A DNA stretch of 64,000 bases, from assembly GCF_000381905.1 (NCBI RefSeq), contig NZ_KB907245.1, positions 212,640 through 276,639 of the forward strand, in the 5' to 3' direction. This DNA comes from Paenibacillus fonticola DSM 21315 (GTDB lineage Bacteria > Bacillota > Bacilli > Paenibacillales > Paenibacillaceae). Positions within the stretch are counted from its first letter, which is position 1. Every line of letters starts with the position of its first letter. Positions 55,071-63,073 of the stretch are shown here, piece by piece. The notes below the pieces were generated by a model. That model did no database searches, was not told where the DNA came from, and saw nothing but the letters and a program-made list of their open reading frames with translations. The position numbers and the translations under genes were made by a program.

Positions 55071-55295
55071 TTATCTCGTTCCTGACTGCCGCAAAGCTCT
55101 GGCTGCATTCCGTGAATTCCCCGAGGATTTGGCAGAACTGGAAGCCCCTATTTCGTACCGCTTCCGCTCTGTGCGCTCCACTTGGACGATTTGTCCTTCA
55201 TGGACGACAATGTTGAGCGATCCGAATTCCATTTCATCTAGCAATCCTGCGATCCGATCCAGCCATACATCATCAACCTTTAAAGGTTTTGCCAT
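55071..55295 (-). CDS. YezD-like small protein (DUF2292)
   Basis: A 74-aa protein; residues about 8-45 (VWLDRIAGLLDEMEFGSLNIVVHEGQIVQVERTERKR region) match the DUF2292/YezD motif, a small domain commonly encoded beside sulfate and cysteine genes. Here it is the last gene of the sulfate uptake operon, 58 bp after cysW. Function unproven; association suggests a regulatory or assembly role in sulfur metabolism. The C-terminal Ala/Ser/Arg tail is longer than usual. Confidence 0.85.
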   Translation of the reverse strand: MAKPLKVDDVWLDRIAGLLDEMEFGSLNIVVHEGQIVQVERTERKRYEIGASSSAKSSGNSRNAARALRQSGTR

Positions 55296-55353
55296 TTTTA
55301 CTGCCTCCCTCTCCCCGGCGATTCAGCCTGTAAATAATGAATAAAATGAATTT

Positions 55354-56214
55354 TCAGTGGTTGCTTTTACGTGTAAACCAGCTTTTAAACAAAAGCGTGA
55401 CAAGTGCAAGCAGCAGCAATAACGAGGCTACAGCGAACGAGGCCGAGAACTGGTACTCGTTGTACAATATTTCAACGTGCAGCGGAAGCGTATTCGTCTC
55501 GCCCCGGATATGGCCGGAAACGACGGACACGGCGCCAAACTCCCCCATCGCTCGCGCATTACACAGTATAATACCGTAGAGCAATCCCCATTTAATATTC
55601 GGAAGCGTAACTTTCCAAAATATTTTAAAGCCCCGCGCTCCAAGCATTACCGCTGCCTCTTCCTCCTGCTGCCCCTGATCCTCCATTAACGGGATCAATT
55701 CACGGGCGACAAAAGGGAAGGTAACAAACAAGGTCGCTAAAATAATGCCGGGCAGAGCAAAAATAATTTTCAAATCATGCTCCTGCAGCCATGGGCCAAA
55801 CCAGCCGTTTGCCCCGTACACCAATACGTAAATTAAGCCGCCGATCACGGGAGATACAGCAAACGGAAGGTCGATTAATGTTACAAGCCATTGCTTCCCG
55901 CGGAACTTGAATTTCGTGATCGCCCATGCTGCGGCTACACCGAATATCGTGTTTAGCGGTACGGTAATGACAGCGACAAGCAGCGTTAGTTTTAGCGCCG
56001 ACAATGCATCCGGATCCGAAATGGCCTCGATATAAACTAACCAGCCCTGTTTGAGGGCTTCGGTAAGAACGACAATTAAGGGCAATACGATAAGCCACAG
56101 CAATACGAGTACTGCCGCCCCGATCAGAATCCACTTCACGGCGCTAGACTCATTGGTTTTGCGCTGTCTGGCCGTGGAAGGCCTGTTTGTTGATAGCGGT
56201 ACTGAGCCAGCCAT
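55354..56214 (-). CDS. cysW: Sulfate ABC transporter permease CysW
   Basis: A 286-aa inner-membrane permease of the sulfate/thiosulfate importer. Six helices; the ATPase-coupling EAA loop is [27 protein letters not shown]. Motifs [12 protein letters not shown] and [11 protein letters not shown] are those of CysW. Third gene of the operon after sbp and cysT. The ATPase CysA is not encoded in this window and must be elsewhere or shared. Confidence 0.95.
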   Translation of the reverse strand: MAGSVPLSTNRPSTARQRKTNESSAVKWILIGAAVLVLLWLIVLPLIVVLTEALKQGWLVYIEAISDPDALSALKLTLLVAVITVPLNTIFGVAAAWAITKFKFRGKQWLVTLIDLPFAVSPVIGGLIYVLVYGANGWFGPWLQEHDLKIIFALPGIILATLFVTFPFVARELIPLMEDQGQQEEEAAVMLGARGFKIFWKVTLPNIKWGLLYGIILCNARAMGEFGAVSVVSGHIRGETNTLPLHVEILYNEYQFSASFAVASLLLLLALVTLLFKSWFTRKSNH

Positions 56215-56336
56215 TTCTTAATCCCCCTTGACACTTTAATACTCTGATACTTGAAACTGGATAACAATATCTGCCGAAGCCATTCCTTGATCGGCCAGCT
56301 GGTCAATTGTAATTCGCCTCCCGCCAGTCATCGCCA

Positions 56337-57167
56337 TCACTTTGCAGTTTTACGGATTTTCCGCTGCAAGGAATTGATGAGCAGCAGCAGCACGAATGAA
56401 ATCAGCAGCAAGATGAGCGCCACAGCTGTAGCACCGGCATAGTCGAATTGCTCCAGCTTCGACATAATAAGCAGCGGAGCAATCTCCGTCTTCATGGGCA
56501 TATTCCCGGAAATGAAGACGACCGAGCCATATTCCCCGATGCCGCGTGCAAAGGCCAGGGCAAAGCCGGTCAAAAGCGGCGGCAGCAGCTCAGGCAGGAT
56601 GACGGAACGAAACGTTCTGAACCGGCTGGCGCCAAGCGTCGCCGCCGCTTCCTCCACTTCCGTCTCCAGCTCCTGAAGTACGGGCTGAACTGTTCTCACG
56701 ACAAAGGGGATTCCTATGAACATGAGGGCCAGCGTAATGCCTATGGGCGTGAAGGCGATTTTTATCCCTAGCGGTTCGAAAAGGGAGCCAATCCAGCCGT
56801 TAGCCGAATAAATCGCTGTCAGCGAAACCCCCGCCACCGCGGTAGGAAGGGCGAATGGAAGATCAATCATCGCATCAAAAATACCTTTGCCAGGGAATTC
56901 ATAGCGAACGAGTACCCATGCGATCAACAGACCGAGCACGGTATCGATCAATCCCGCTGCCGCAGCGGTCAGGAAGCTGATTTTATATGAAGCAAGCACA
57001 CGTGAATCTGTCGCGACATCCCAAAATTTCTCCCAGGTTAGACCTGTAGAATTCAGCAGCAGCGCAGATAACGGAATCAAAACGACTAAACTAATATAAA
57101 GAACGCTGTAACCCATCGTAATCCCGAACCCGGGAAGTACTCCGCGCTTTGAAGTGCTACTGTGCAT
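56337..57167 (-). CDS. cysT: Sulfate ABC transporter permease CysT
   Basis: A 276-aa permease, the second membrane subunit (also called CysU). Six helices; EAA loop [42 protein letters not shown] and [14 protein letters not shown] are typical. It lies 67 bp downstream of sbp and 122 bp upstream of cysW on the same strand. Confidence 0.95.
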   Translation of the reverse strand: MHSSTSKRGVLPGFGITMGYSVLYISLVVLIPLSALLLNSTGLTWEKFWDVATDSRVLASYKISFLTAAAAGLIDTVLGLLIAWVLVRYEFPGKGIFDAMIDLPFALPTAVAGVSLTAIYSANGWIGSLFEPLGIKIAFTPIGITLALMFIGIPFVVRTVQPVLQELETEVEEAAATLGASRFRTFRSVILPELLPPLLTGFALAFARGIGEYGSVVFISGNMPMKTEIAPLLIMSKLEQFDYAGATAVALILLLISFVLLLLINSLQRKIRKTAK

Positions 57168-57234
57168 ACCTGTTCATCCTTTCTACCTGCGTCCCCAATC
57201 TCGCGTGAGGACGCTCCTCCGTTTGTCCGGTCGG

Positions 57235-58299
57235 TTATTTTGGCGCATAAATTTGCGTGAATATGCCGCCATCGTTAAAATGCTTCTCCTGGGCTGCAGC
57301 CCATCCGCCAAATAGTTCATCAATAGTAAACAGCTTAATTTCCGGAAAAGCATCCTGATACTTGCTCTTTACACTGTCCAGCACTGGACGGTAGTAATTT
57401 TCAGCCGCAATCGTCTGGCCTTCCTCGGAATACAAATACTCCAGATAGGCCTCGGCTACCTCGCGGGTGCCTTTCTTGTCAGCATTTTTATCTACAACAG
57501 CTACAGGGGGCTCGGCAAGAATACTTTCCGACGGGTAGATGATGTCGAATTTATCTGGTCCCAGCTCTTCTACAGACAGCCAGGCCTCGTTCTCCCAGGC
57601 GAGCAGCACATCGCCAAGTCCGCGTTCCACGAACGTCGTAGTGGCTCCGCGGGCCCCGCTGTCCAGTACGGGAACGTGTTCATACAGTTGCTTCACGAAC
57701 TCCTGCGCTTTCGCCTCATCATTATTGTTCTGATGCAGCGCGTATCCCCATGCCGCAAGATAGTTCCAGCGAGCTCCGCCAGAGGTCTGCGGGTTAGGCG
57801 TGATAACCTCGATACCATCCTTGATCAAATCGTCCCAATCCTTGATGCCTTTCGGGTTGCCTTTGCGAACGAGGAACACGATCGTCGAAGTGTACGGCGA
57901 GCTGTTATGTTCGTACTTTTGCTGCCAACCCTCGTTAATCAATCCCGCTTTCTGGATCGCATCGATATCATAACCGAGAGCTAGTGTGACGACATCTGCA
58001 TCGAGCCCGTCGATGACTGCCCGGCCCTGCTTGCCTGAACCGCCGTGTGACTGCTTAATATTTACCTTTTGGCCCTTCTCCTGCTCCCAATGAGCAGCGA
58101 AGGCTTTATTAAATTCCGTGTACAGCTCCCGGGTTGGATCGTAGGATACGTTCAGTAAAGTGATCGCTTTTGCCTTTCCGCCCTCTCCCGAAGCACTGGC
58201 ATCCGTACCGCTCTTGCTGGCGTTTCCGCAGGCCCCGACAACCAAGGCCATAGCCAATACAAGACTTACCCCAACCCATTGCTTCAACACTCTCTTCAT
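57235..58299 (-). CDS. sbp: Sulfate-binding lipoprotein
   Basis: A 354-aa extracytoplasmic sulfate receptor. ATG 58299 gives a standard lipoprotein signal (MKRVLKQW... VVGAC, Cys 23). A longer frame to 58398 would add a nonsense Phe-Arg repeat from the hexamer repeat in the leader, so it is rejected. Conserved features of the family include [44 protein letters not shown]-like [18 protein letters not shown] and [22 protein letters not shown]. First gene of the operon, behind a strong promoter and a 318-nt leader. Confidence 0.95.
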   Translation of the reverse strand: MKRVLKQWVGVSLVLAMALVVGACGNASKSGTDASASGEGGKAKAITLLNVSYDPTRELYTEFNKAFAAHWEQEKGQKVNIKQSHGGSGKQGRAVIDGLDADVVTLALGYDIDAIQKAGLINEGWQQKYEHNSSPYTSTIVFLVRKGNPKGIKDWDDLIKDGIEVITPNPQTSGGARWNYLAAWGYALHQNNNDEAKAQEFVKQLYEHVPVLDSGARGATTTFVERGLGDVLLAWENEAWLSVEELGPDKFDIIYPSESILAEPPVAVVDKNADKKGTREVAEAYLEYLYSEEGQTIAAENYYRPVLDSVKSKYQDAFPEIKLFTIDELFGGWAAAQEKHFNDGGIFTQIYAPK

Positions 58300-58362
58300 C
58301 TCCAACTCACTCTCCCCTATTCTTTCTTTGGAAACCAGATCTCCGTGAACCCCAATCTCAAA

Positions 58363-58392
58363 CCTAAACCTAAACCTAAACCTAAACCTAAA
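58363..58392 (+). repeat. CCTAAA hexamer repeat, five units
   Basis: Perfect CCTAAA units at 58363, 58369, 58375, 58381 and 58387, followed by degenerate CTAAAA-like text to about 58440. On the transcribed strand it reads TTTAGG, similar to a telomeric repeat by chance. It lies in the 5' leader of sbp, just upstream of the ribosome binding region. Confidence 0.9.
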
Positions 58393-58492
58393 ACCCAAAA
58401 CCTAAGCTTGAAACTAAAACTAAAAAACTAAAAGCTAAAATCATCATCAAGTCCTCTTGGCAAAACAATTAATTCAGCTGGAAAAATAGAAA

Positions 58493-58575
58493 GAGAAACG
58501 CTCCAGCCCCTTCGGTCAGACCGAAACTGCTACCGTGTCTGCCAAGGCAAGTAGAGCGTTCCTCCGTCCGTACGG
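58493..58575 (-). ncRNA. Candidate structured leader RNA upstream of sbp
   Basis: In the sbp leader an outer stem GAGGAACGCTC/GAGCGTTTCTC (58554-58564 with 58493-58503) encloses TTCGGT-CTG-ACCGAA (58511-58525) and TTGCC/GGCA hairpins, giving a multibranched fold followed by a U-rich stretch on the minus strand. CCGTACGG lies upstream of it. It does not match the S-box, T-box or cobalamin motifs I know. Attenuator or riboswitch is inferred from fold and position. Confidence 0.45.
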
Positions 58576-58623
58576 TGAGAACCTATTTTAATTATTCCTA
58601 CCTGTTTAGTGTGCTATGATTGT

Positions 58624-58652
58624 ATTCTATATGCGCTGGGTTTTCTTGTCAA
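58624..58652 (-). promoter_or_regulatory. Strong SigA promoter of the sulfate operon
   Basis: Reading the minus strand, a perfect -35 TTGACA (58652-58647), 17-bp spacer and -10 TAGAAT (58629-58624). The predicted start near 58617 leaves an about 318-nt leader before sbp. Confidence 0.85.
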
Positions 58653-58748
58653 ACACTTTTATTGGAAATGTATTAAAAATCTATAAGAGAAGCTTATATT
58701 CCCTTGTTTAAGCACATTTTTGAGGTGCATTAGGTAGTTTAGGTATGT

Positions 58749-58780
58749 AAAAAAAGGACAAGGCCGACCGGCCTGTCCTT
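58749..58780 (-). terminator. Terminator
   Basis: On the minus strand AAGGACAGGCC-GGT-CGGCCTTGTCCTT (one bulge) followed by TTTTT. It would end transcripts coming leftward from the lactonase side, across the 58781-59450 spacer. Confidence 0.85.
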
Positions 58781-58869
58781 CAATCTTCAGCGGGGTTGAG
58801 GGCGTAGCTTCGTGAGGTTTAGAGACTGTGGGTTGATGGAAACGGTGGGGCTGGTGTGTTTGATGTGTT

Positions 58870-58986
58870 GGTGTGCTCGGTGGGCTCGGTGGGCTCGGTG
58901 GGCTCGGTGTGCTTGGTGGGCTTGGTGGGCTCGGTGGGCTCGGTGGGCTCGGTGTTCTCGGGGTGCTTGGTGGGCTTGGTGGGCTC
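58870..58986 (+). repeat. 9-bp tandem repeat, thirteen units
   Basis: Units of GGTGGGCTC and variants (GGTGTGCTT, GGTGTTCTC, GGGGTGCTT) run without a gap for 117 bp. Open frames through it give only Trp/Ala/Arg or Gly/Leu strings, so it is not a gene. A related 9-bp repeat occurs inside the neighbouring lactonase gene. Confidence 0.9.
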
Positions 58987-59450
58987 GGCCGGTATGGATG
59001 CCGCAGCCCCCTCGGAATTGGCTGCTTCCTAATGGACAGGAGATCCGCTAAATGTTGAAATAGACCTCTTTCACCGGTGCTTACGGACCCTGGTTCCGTT
59101 ATTTGGCCAAATGGACTGCCTGAAACATGCTTTTAGGAGCAATAGCGGAACACAGGTCCGTTAGCCCTCTAAATTTCCCGTTATTTCGCAAATAGCGCCC
59201 CCTGTGTCCGTTAGGTTCGCATATGCCCTGCCACTGCATACCAGCTTACTAACTCTTATACACCAGCTTACTCGCTCAAGCTATCTAATCCACTGCTCGC
59301 ACGCCAACCAACTCTCTATTTGCAATACCAACCAACTCACTACTTACTACTAGCTAAGCCACTACTCGCTAATCCGCTACTGCTGCCTGCTACCAGCTGT
59401 CATCTCACTTCACAGATACCTGTATCCAAGTCAAGCCACAGATCAGTGTG
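58987..59450. other. Spacer with palindromic element and low-complexity tract
   Basis: From about 59140 to 59215 a palindrome-like element has GGAACACAGG near its left end, CCTGTGTCCG near its right end and an inner CGTTATTT-CG-CAAATAGCG hairpin; TCCGTTA words recur from 59080. From 59240 to 59420 there is low-complexity ACTC/ACTA text. No gene seen. Confidence 0.5.
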
Positions 59451-60653
59451 CTACCGTGGAACAACCGCGATGCAGGAAGGCTCCTTCACCTCCAGCACGC
59501 TGTCGGCTGGCGAAAGGCTGCCGGTGGCCCGGTTACGGCGGAGCAGGGTGATGCTGCTGCTGAACTGGTTTGCCACGAGCACATAGTCGTCCAGGACGGC
59601 AAAGTTGCGCGGCCACTTTCCGCCGGCACTAGTCCACTCCGGGGCGCTAAGCTGTCCGGTTGAAGAGTCCAGCTTGAAGCGGACAATGCTGTCGTGACCA
59701 CGGTTCGATGCGTATACATACTTGCTGTCCGGTGACAGATGAATGTCCGCCGCATAGCTCTCTTCGGTAAAGTCCTCGGGCAAAGTGCTTATATGCTGAA
59801 TAATTTCCAAAATACCATGGGTTGGGTTGTACGCAAACACGGTCACTGTGTTGTTCAGCTCATTGATACCGTAAGCGAACGTATCGGACGGATGGATAAT
59901 GAAATGCCTTGGCCCCGCTCCAGGCGGCAGCGCCACCTCACGGTGCGTAACGAGTTTGCCGTCATCCAGCCTGTAAATAACGATCTGGTCCAGACCCAGA
60001 TCGGATACGAAGGCATATTTGCCATCCTTGGACGGGACTGCGCTGTGAGCATGAGCCGCCTCCTGGCGATCCTGGCGGAAGCCGCTGCCTACATGCTGAA
60101 CAGCCGCCGCCATTTGGACTAAGGTCCCCTCTCCGTTTAATTCAAAGCTGTTGACATGGCCGCTGGAATAGTTGGCGACAAGCAGATGCCCGGAAGGGGA
60201 CAGCGACAAATGGCACGGGCTTGCACCGTCCGTTCGTACCGTTTCAAGCAGGTTCAGCTTGCCGTCCTGCGGATTAATGCTATAGGCAGCGACCTTGCCT
60301 TCCTCGCATTCCAAGACAGCATACAGCCGCATTGTTCCCGCACCATCAGCTGACGGGCTGGTAGGGATGGTAGGGGTGGTAGGGCTGGTAGGGATGGCAG
60401 GGATGGCAGGATTGGCCGAATCTGCCGCGGTATCGCTTACATTTTTCTGCACGACGTGTGCAGCCGCCTGACGTCCTGCATGTTGTTTATCCGCTACAAT
60501 AAGAAAAGACGGGTTCTCGATATCTGAGGTGCCGTGAATAAGACGAAGCTCTCCACTGCTTGTATTTAAGCTGCAAAGATGGATTCCCGCTTCTTCTCTG
60601 GAAGAGTAACCCCCAACGTAGAAATACTGCTCCTCTGGCTTAAAGATACTCAT
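59451..60653 (-). CDS. Lactonase-family beta-propeller protein (6-phosphogluconolactonase type)
   Basis: A 400-aa seven-bladed propeller of the Lactonase/YkgB family. Family phrases include YVGGYSS at the start, SPCHLSLSPSGHLLVANYSSG, HAHSAVPSKDGKYAFVSDLGLDQI, GAGPRHFIIHP and DIHLSPDSKYVYASNRGHDSI. Usual members are about 345 aa; this one carries an about 45-residue insertion (about 60-105) with a Pro-Thr/Ser/Ala-Ile string encoded by six 9-bp units at 60360-60413. It may hydrolyse 6-phosphogluconolactone, but substrate varies in this family. Single gene. Confidence 0.85.
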   Translation of the reverse strand: MSIFKPEEQYFYVGGYSSREEAGIHLCSLNTSSGELRLIHGTSDIENPSFLIVADKQHAGRQAAAHVVQKNVSDTAADSANPAIPAIPTSPTTPTIPTSPSADGAGTMRLYAVLECEEGKVAAYSINPQDGKLNLLETVRTDGASPCHLSLSPSGHLLVANYSSGHVNSFELNGEGTLVQMAAAVQHVGSGFRQDRQEAAHAHSAVPSKDGKYAFVSDLGLDQIVIYRLDDGKLVTHREVALPPGAGPRHFIIHPSDTFAYGINELNNTVTVFAYNPTHGILEIIQHISTLPEDFTEESYAADIHLSPDSKYVYASNRGHDSIVRFKLDSSTGQLSAPEWTSAGGKWPRNFAVLDDYVLVANQFSSSITLLRRNRATGSLSPADSVLEVKEPSCIAVVPR

Positions 60654-60681
60654 AGACTTTTCCCCCTATAGGTTTATTGAT

Positions 60682-61116
60682 TTACGAACCTGCCTCAGCC
60701 CGCAGCTCTTGAAGCAATCCCTTCACGCGGGATACTTTGATTTCGTCAAAATACCGCTCAAGCTGATCTTCGCCTCCAGCAAAGATCCGGTCCATTACGT
60801 CACGCATCTTCGAGGATACCTGGCAGGGCGATTCCTGGCTGCCCGAGCACCAGCCCGGCTGAAGGGTGCCTCTAGCGAACAGGCGGTACAAATCGCCAAG
60901 GCTGATGGCATTCAAGTCGGCGCTGAGCAGGTAACCGCCGCCCACGCCTTCTTTCGTCGACACATACCCTTGCTTTCGCAGCAGGCTCAATACTTTGCGG
61001 ACTCGGGCAGGATGCGTGGCCACACTCGCTGCAATTTTCTCGCTGTTGGCGATGCAATGGGCATTCATCTGCAGAAAAAGAAGGCAATGCAGGGCCACCG
61101 TAAACTCGCTGTTCAT
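60682..61116 (-). CDS. Rrf2-family transcriptional regulator
   Basis: A 144-aa regulator with the Rrf2 winged helix: NSEFTVALHCLLFLQ, SEKIAASVATHPARVRKVLSLLRKQGYVSTKEGVGGGY, and ISLGDLYRLF. Two cysteines (GWCSG, SPCQV) are not spaced as the three-Cys cluster of IscR, so an Fe-S role is not supported; it looks like the YwnA group. It could respond to electrophiles or metabolites. Targets unknown; the sulfate genes 2 kb away are possible but unproven. It ends 29 bp before the lactonase start, so these could be co-transcribed. Confidence 0.88.
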   Translation of the reverse strand: MNSEFTVALHCLLFLQMNAHCIANSEKIAASVATHPARVRKVLSLLRKQGYVSTKEGVGGGYLLSADLNAISLGDLYRLFARGTLQPGWCSGSQESPCQVSSKMRDVMDRIFAGGEDQLERYFDEIKVSRVKGLLQELRAEAGS

Positions 61117-61208
61117 ATTCCTTTCCCCTTTCCGTCATATCCTTGAAACACGGGCATGCCCATGAATCCGGGAGCCTGGGCTCATTTTTATTTTCGGTAA
61201 GTGATTTA

Positions 61209-61217
61209 TGTTATAAT
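61209..61217 (+). promoter_or_regulatory. Extended -10 promoter of the CcdC-like gene
   Basis: TGTTATAAT fits TGnTATAAT, 40 bp upstream of the ATG at 61257; no good -35 seen. Confidence 0.6.
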
Positions 61218-61256
61218 GATCTCGCCAACTACACATGTTCAAGAAAGGGACATTTC

Positions 61257-61748
61257 ATGAATATTACCATTCCTTCTTATATGCAGGTTTTTGTAACCGT
61301 TGGAGCCATCGTCATGGCGGCGCTCGCGTTGTTTATCCGGTTAAAAGCCAGCCGCAGACCCGTAACGGTCAAGAAGATTATTATTCCGCCGCTAGGCATG
61401 ACTACCGGCTTCGGGATGTTCATCGTTCCTGAATTTCATATACAGGTTCTTTGGGGCGCCATCGCCTTTGCCGTAGGCTGGTTGTTCTTCTCTTACCCGC
61501 TGAATCGCAGTACCCAATTCGAACTGATCGACGGCGAGGTATACGCTAAACGGACCCGCGGCTTCGCCTATATCCTGATCGGCTTGCTTGCGCTAAGGCT
61601 CGTCCTGCATGAAGTCGTGGAGCAATATATCTCGGTGCTCCAGACGGGCTCCGTATTTTTCCTGCTGGCCTACGGAATGATCCTCCGCTGGCGGCTATTC
61701 ATGCTTAAGGAATACCGCCGCATAACGGGACAAAATCATGCGGGCTAA
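61257..61748 (+). CDS. CcdC-like membrane protein (DUF1453)
   Basis: A 163-aa polytopic protein with four to five helices. Features of the CcdC/YoaS group are LKASRRPVTVKKIIIPPLGMTTGF and FPLNRSTQFE-like SYPLNRSTQFELIDGEVYAKRTRGF. In B. subtilis ccdC lies in a cytochrome c biogenesis locus but is not essential there; no cytochrome genes are near here. ATG 61257 follows AAGAAAGGGA; the longer frame from 61143 is leader. Confidence 0.88.
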   Translation: MNITIPSYMQVFVTVGAIVMAALALFIRLKASRRPVTVKKIIIPPLGMTTGFGMFIVPEFHIQVLWGAIAFAVGWLFFSYPLNRSTQFELIDGEVYAKRTRGFAYILIGLLALRLVLHEVVEQYISVLQTGSVFFLLAYGMILRWRLFMLKEYRRITGQNHAG

Positions 61749-61840
61749 CCAAACCCAAGCTTCTTTCCAACATATTAAATTTTATATAGGGATGCAATCT
61801 TTTTCCACTATATTTTCTCTGCTAAGCCCTTGAATGGCAA

Positions 61841-61886
61841 ACAGGTTATCCAGATGACGCCAACCGTCACCGGATAACCTGTTTTT
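61841..61886 (+). terminator. Bidirectional terminator
   Basis: ACAGGTTATCC...GGATAACCTGT with TGACG/CGTCA inside and TTTTTT on the plus strand. It serves the CcdC-like gene and possibly the convergent ABC-2 operon. Confidence 0.9.
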
Positions 61887-61915
61887 TGATGCCGCAAAAA
61901 TACTCCCCCCATCTC

Positions 61916-63073
61916 TTATGCCCTTGACTGCCCCTCGCTAGGGCGCAGGATCGCCGAACCGATGATCAGCAGCACGAACGCCATGAGCACCAGAATAAGC
62001 AGCGGAGCAACGACTCCCTTCAGGCTGCTTCCCGAGGAGAGCAGCTCGATAGCCTCGATCGTCCACTTCTGCGGCACGAAATTAGCTGCCTTCTGCATGT
62101 ATTCCGGCATGAAGGAAATCGGCCAGAAGCAGCCCCCGATCATACAGGTCGGGGTAATGATCAGATTGTTCAGCATCCCGGCGTTCTGCGGATTGCGAAT
62201 CAATCCGGCGGCCGCACTTGCGATGCCCATCGCGACGAGCATGAACGCAGCCAGTACGATGAAGTGCAGATGCAGCGGGATGCCGGCATCATATCGCAGC
62301 ACCCAGCGGCTGAGCATCAGCACGACCGCAATCTGGATCACGCCGACAATGAAGCTGCCGAGAAAATTGCCCGCGGCGATTTCCCACGCTCTGACCGGTG
62401 CACTATAGATGCGGGCCATCGTCCGCTTGCTGCGGTCCTCAACAATTTGGGTCACCGAGCTGCTGATTAAGCTCATCAGGAACAAGAGCGTAAAGCCGGT
62501 GACCGTGCTAAGCCCCTCCTTCGGGTAGAGCCGAAGTTCCTGATCGATGGCGGTTACGCGGTGTTTTCCCGTCTCCCGGTACACATTAGCCAGCACTGCG
62601 TTGTCCCGTTCATCCTCTCCGGCAGCGGTCTTAATCATCCCTGCGGAAGCCGCCATGCCCCGTACAAGCCCATCCAGGTTAATTCTAAGGGTAAAGGTCG
62701 CCTCGCTCGTCACCAAATCATATACCTGAAGCTTGGGGACGCGTCCGGAGCGGACTCCTTCGGTGAACCCGGCCGGGATGGCAAAGCCTATTGCGGCTTT
62801 TTTGGACAGCAGCGCATCCTTCATCGCCGCATCATCCTCATATTCCTTTAAGGTATAGCCGGGCTTGTCAGCCAGCTCCTCCAGCAGGAACGCGCTGGCC
62901 AACCCCTGATCCCGATCCACGTACGCGATTTGCGACAGCGTCATTTCTTCCTGCCCCAGCAGGGCGATGACGAGAGAGATAACGACGCACGGCAGCAGGA
63001 TGTAGCCGAGCAGCCCTTTTTTGGTGCCGATCGTTCGTCTTATGACATTCCAGGCAATCGTCAAGCTACTCAT
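61916..63073 (-). CDS. ABC-2 type transporter permease
   Basis: A 385-aa membrane subunit of an ABC-2 exporter (YhgE/Pip-like or NatB-like layout): one N-terminal helix, a large outer domain (about 45-195), then about five helices with LISSSVTQIVEDRSKRTMARIYSAPVRAWEI near the first. The ATG at 63073 follows GGAAGGTGGG; it overlaps the upstream gene by 8 bp. The pair of similar permeases suggests a heterodimer. The ATPase is not in the window and is probably beyond the right edge. Substrate unknown. Confidence 0.9.
   Translation of the reverse strand: MSSLTIAWNVIRRTIGTKKGLLGYILLPCVVISLVIALLGQEEMTLSQIAYVDRDQGLASAFLLEELADKPGYTLKEYEDDAAMKDALLSKKAAIGFAIPAGFTEGVRSGRVPKLQVYDLVTSEATFTLRINLDGLVRGMAASAGMIKTAAGEDERDNAVLANVYRETGKHRVTAIDQELRLYPKEGLSTVTGFTLLFLMSLISSSVTQIVEDRSKRTMARIYSAPVRAWEIAAGNFLGSFIVGVIQIAVVLMLSRWVLRYDAGIPLHLHFIVLAAFMLVAMGIASAAAGLIRNPQNAGMLNNLIITPTCMIGGCFWPISFMPEYMQKAANFVPQKWTIEAIELLSSGSSLKGVVAPLLILVLMAFVLLIIGSAILRPSEGQSRA

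Noticed and set aside
54937-55344. 135-codon plus-strand open frame over the YezD-like gene
   Set aside because: Runs through a long inverted repeat and antisense to a recognised small protein.
58363-58392. Telomere or replicon end
   Set aside because: Only five TTTAGG hexamers inside a leader with genes on both sides; a simple repeat explains it.
58493-58575. S-box (SAM) or T-box leader for the sulfate operon
   Set aside because: The conserved S-box core and the T-box GGGTGG-type antiterminator sequence are not present, so only an unassigned structured leader is claimed.
58812-59058. Trp/Ala- or Gly/Leu-repeat open frames
   Set aside because: Products of the 9-bp tandem repeat, with no start signal or protein-like composition.
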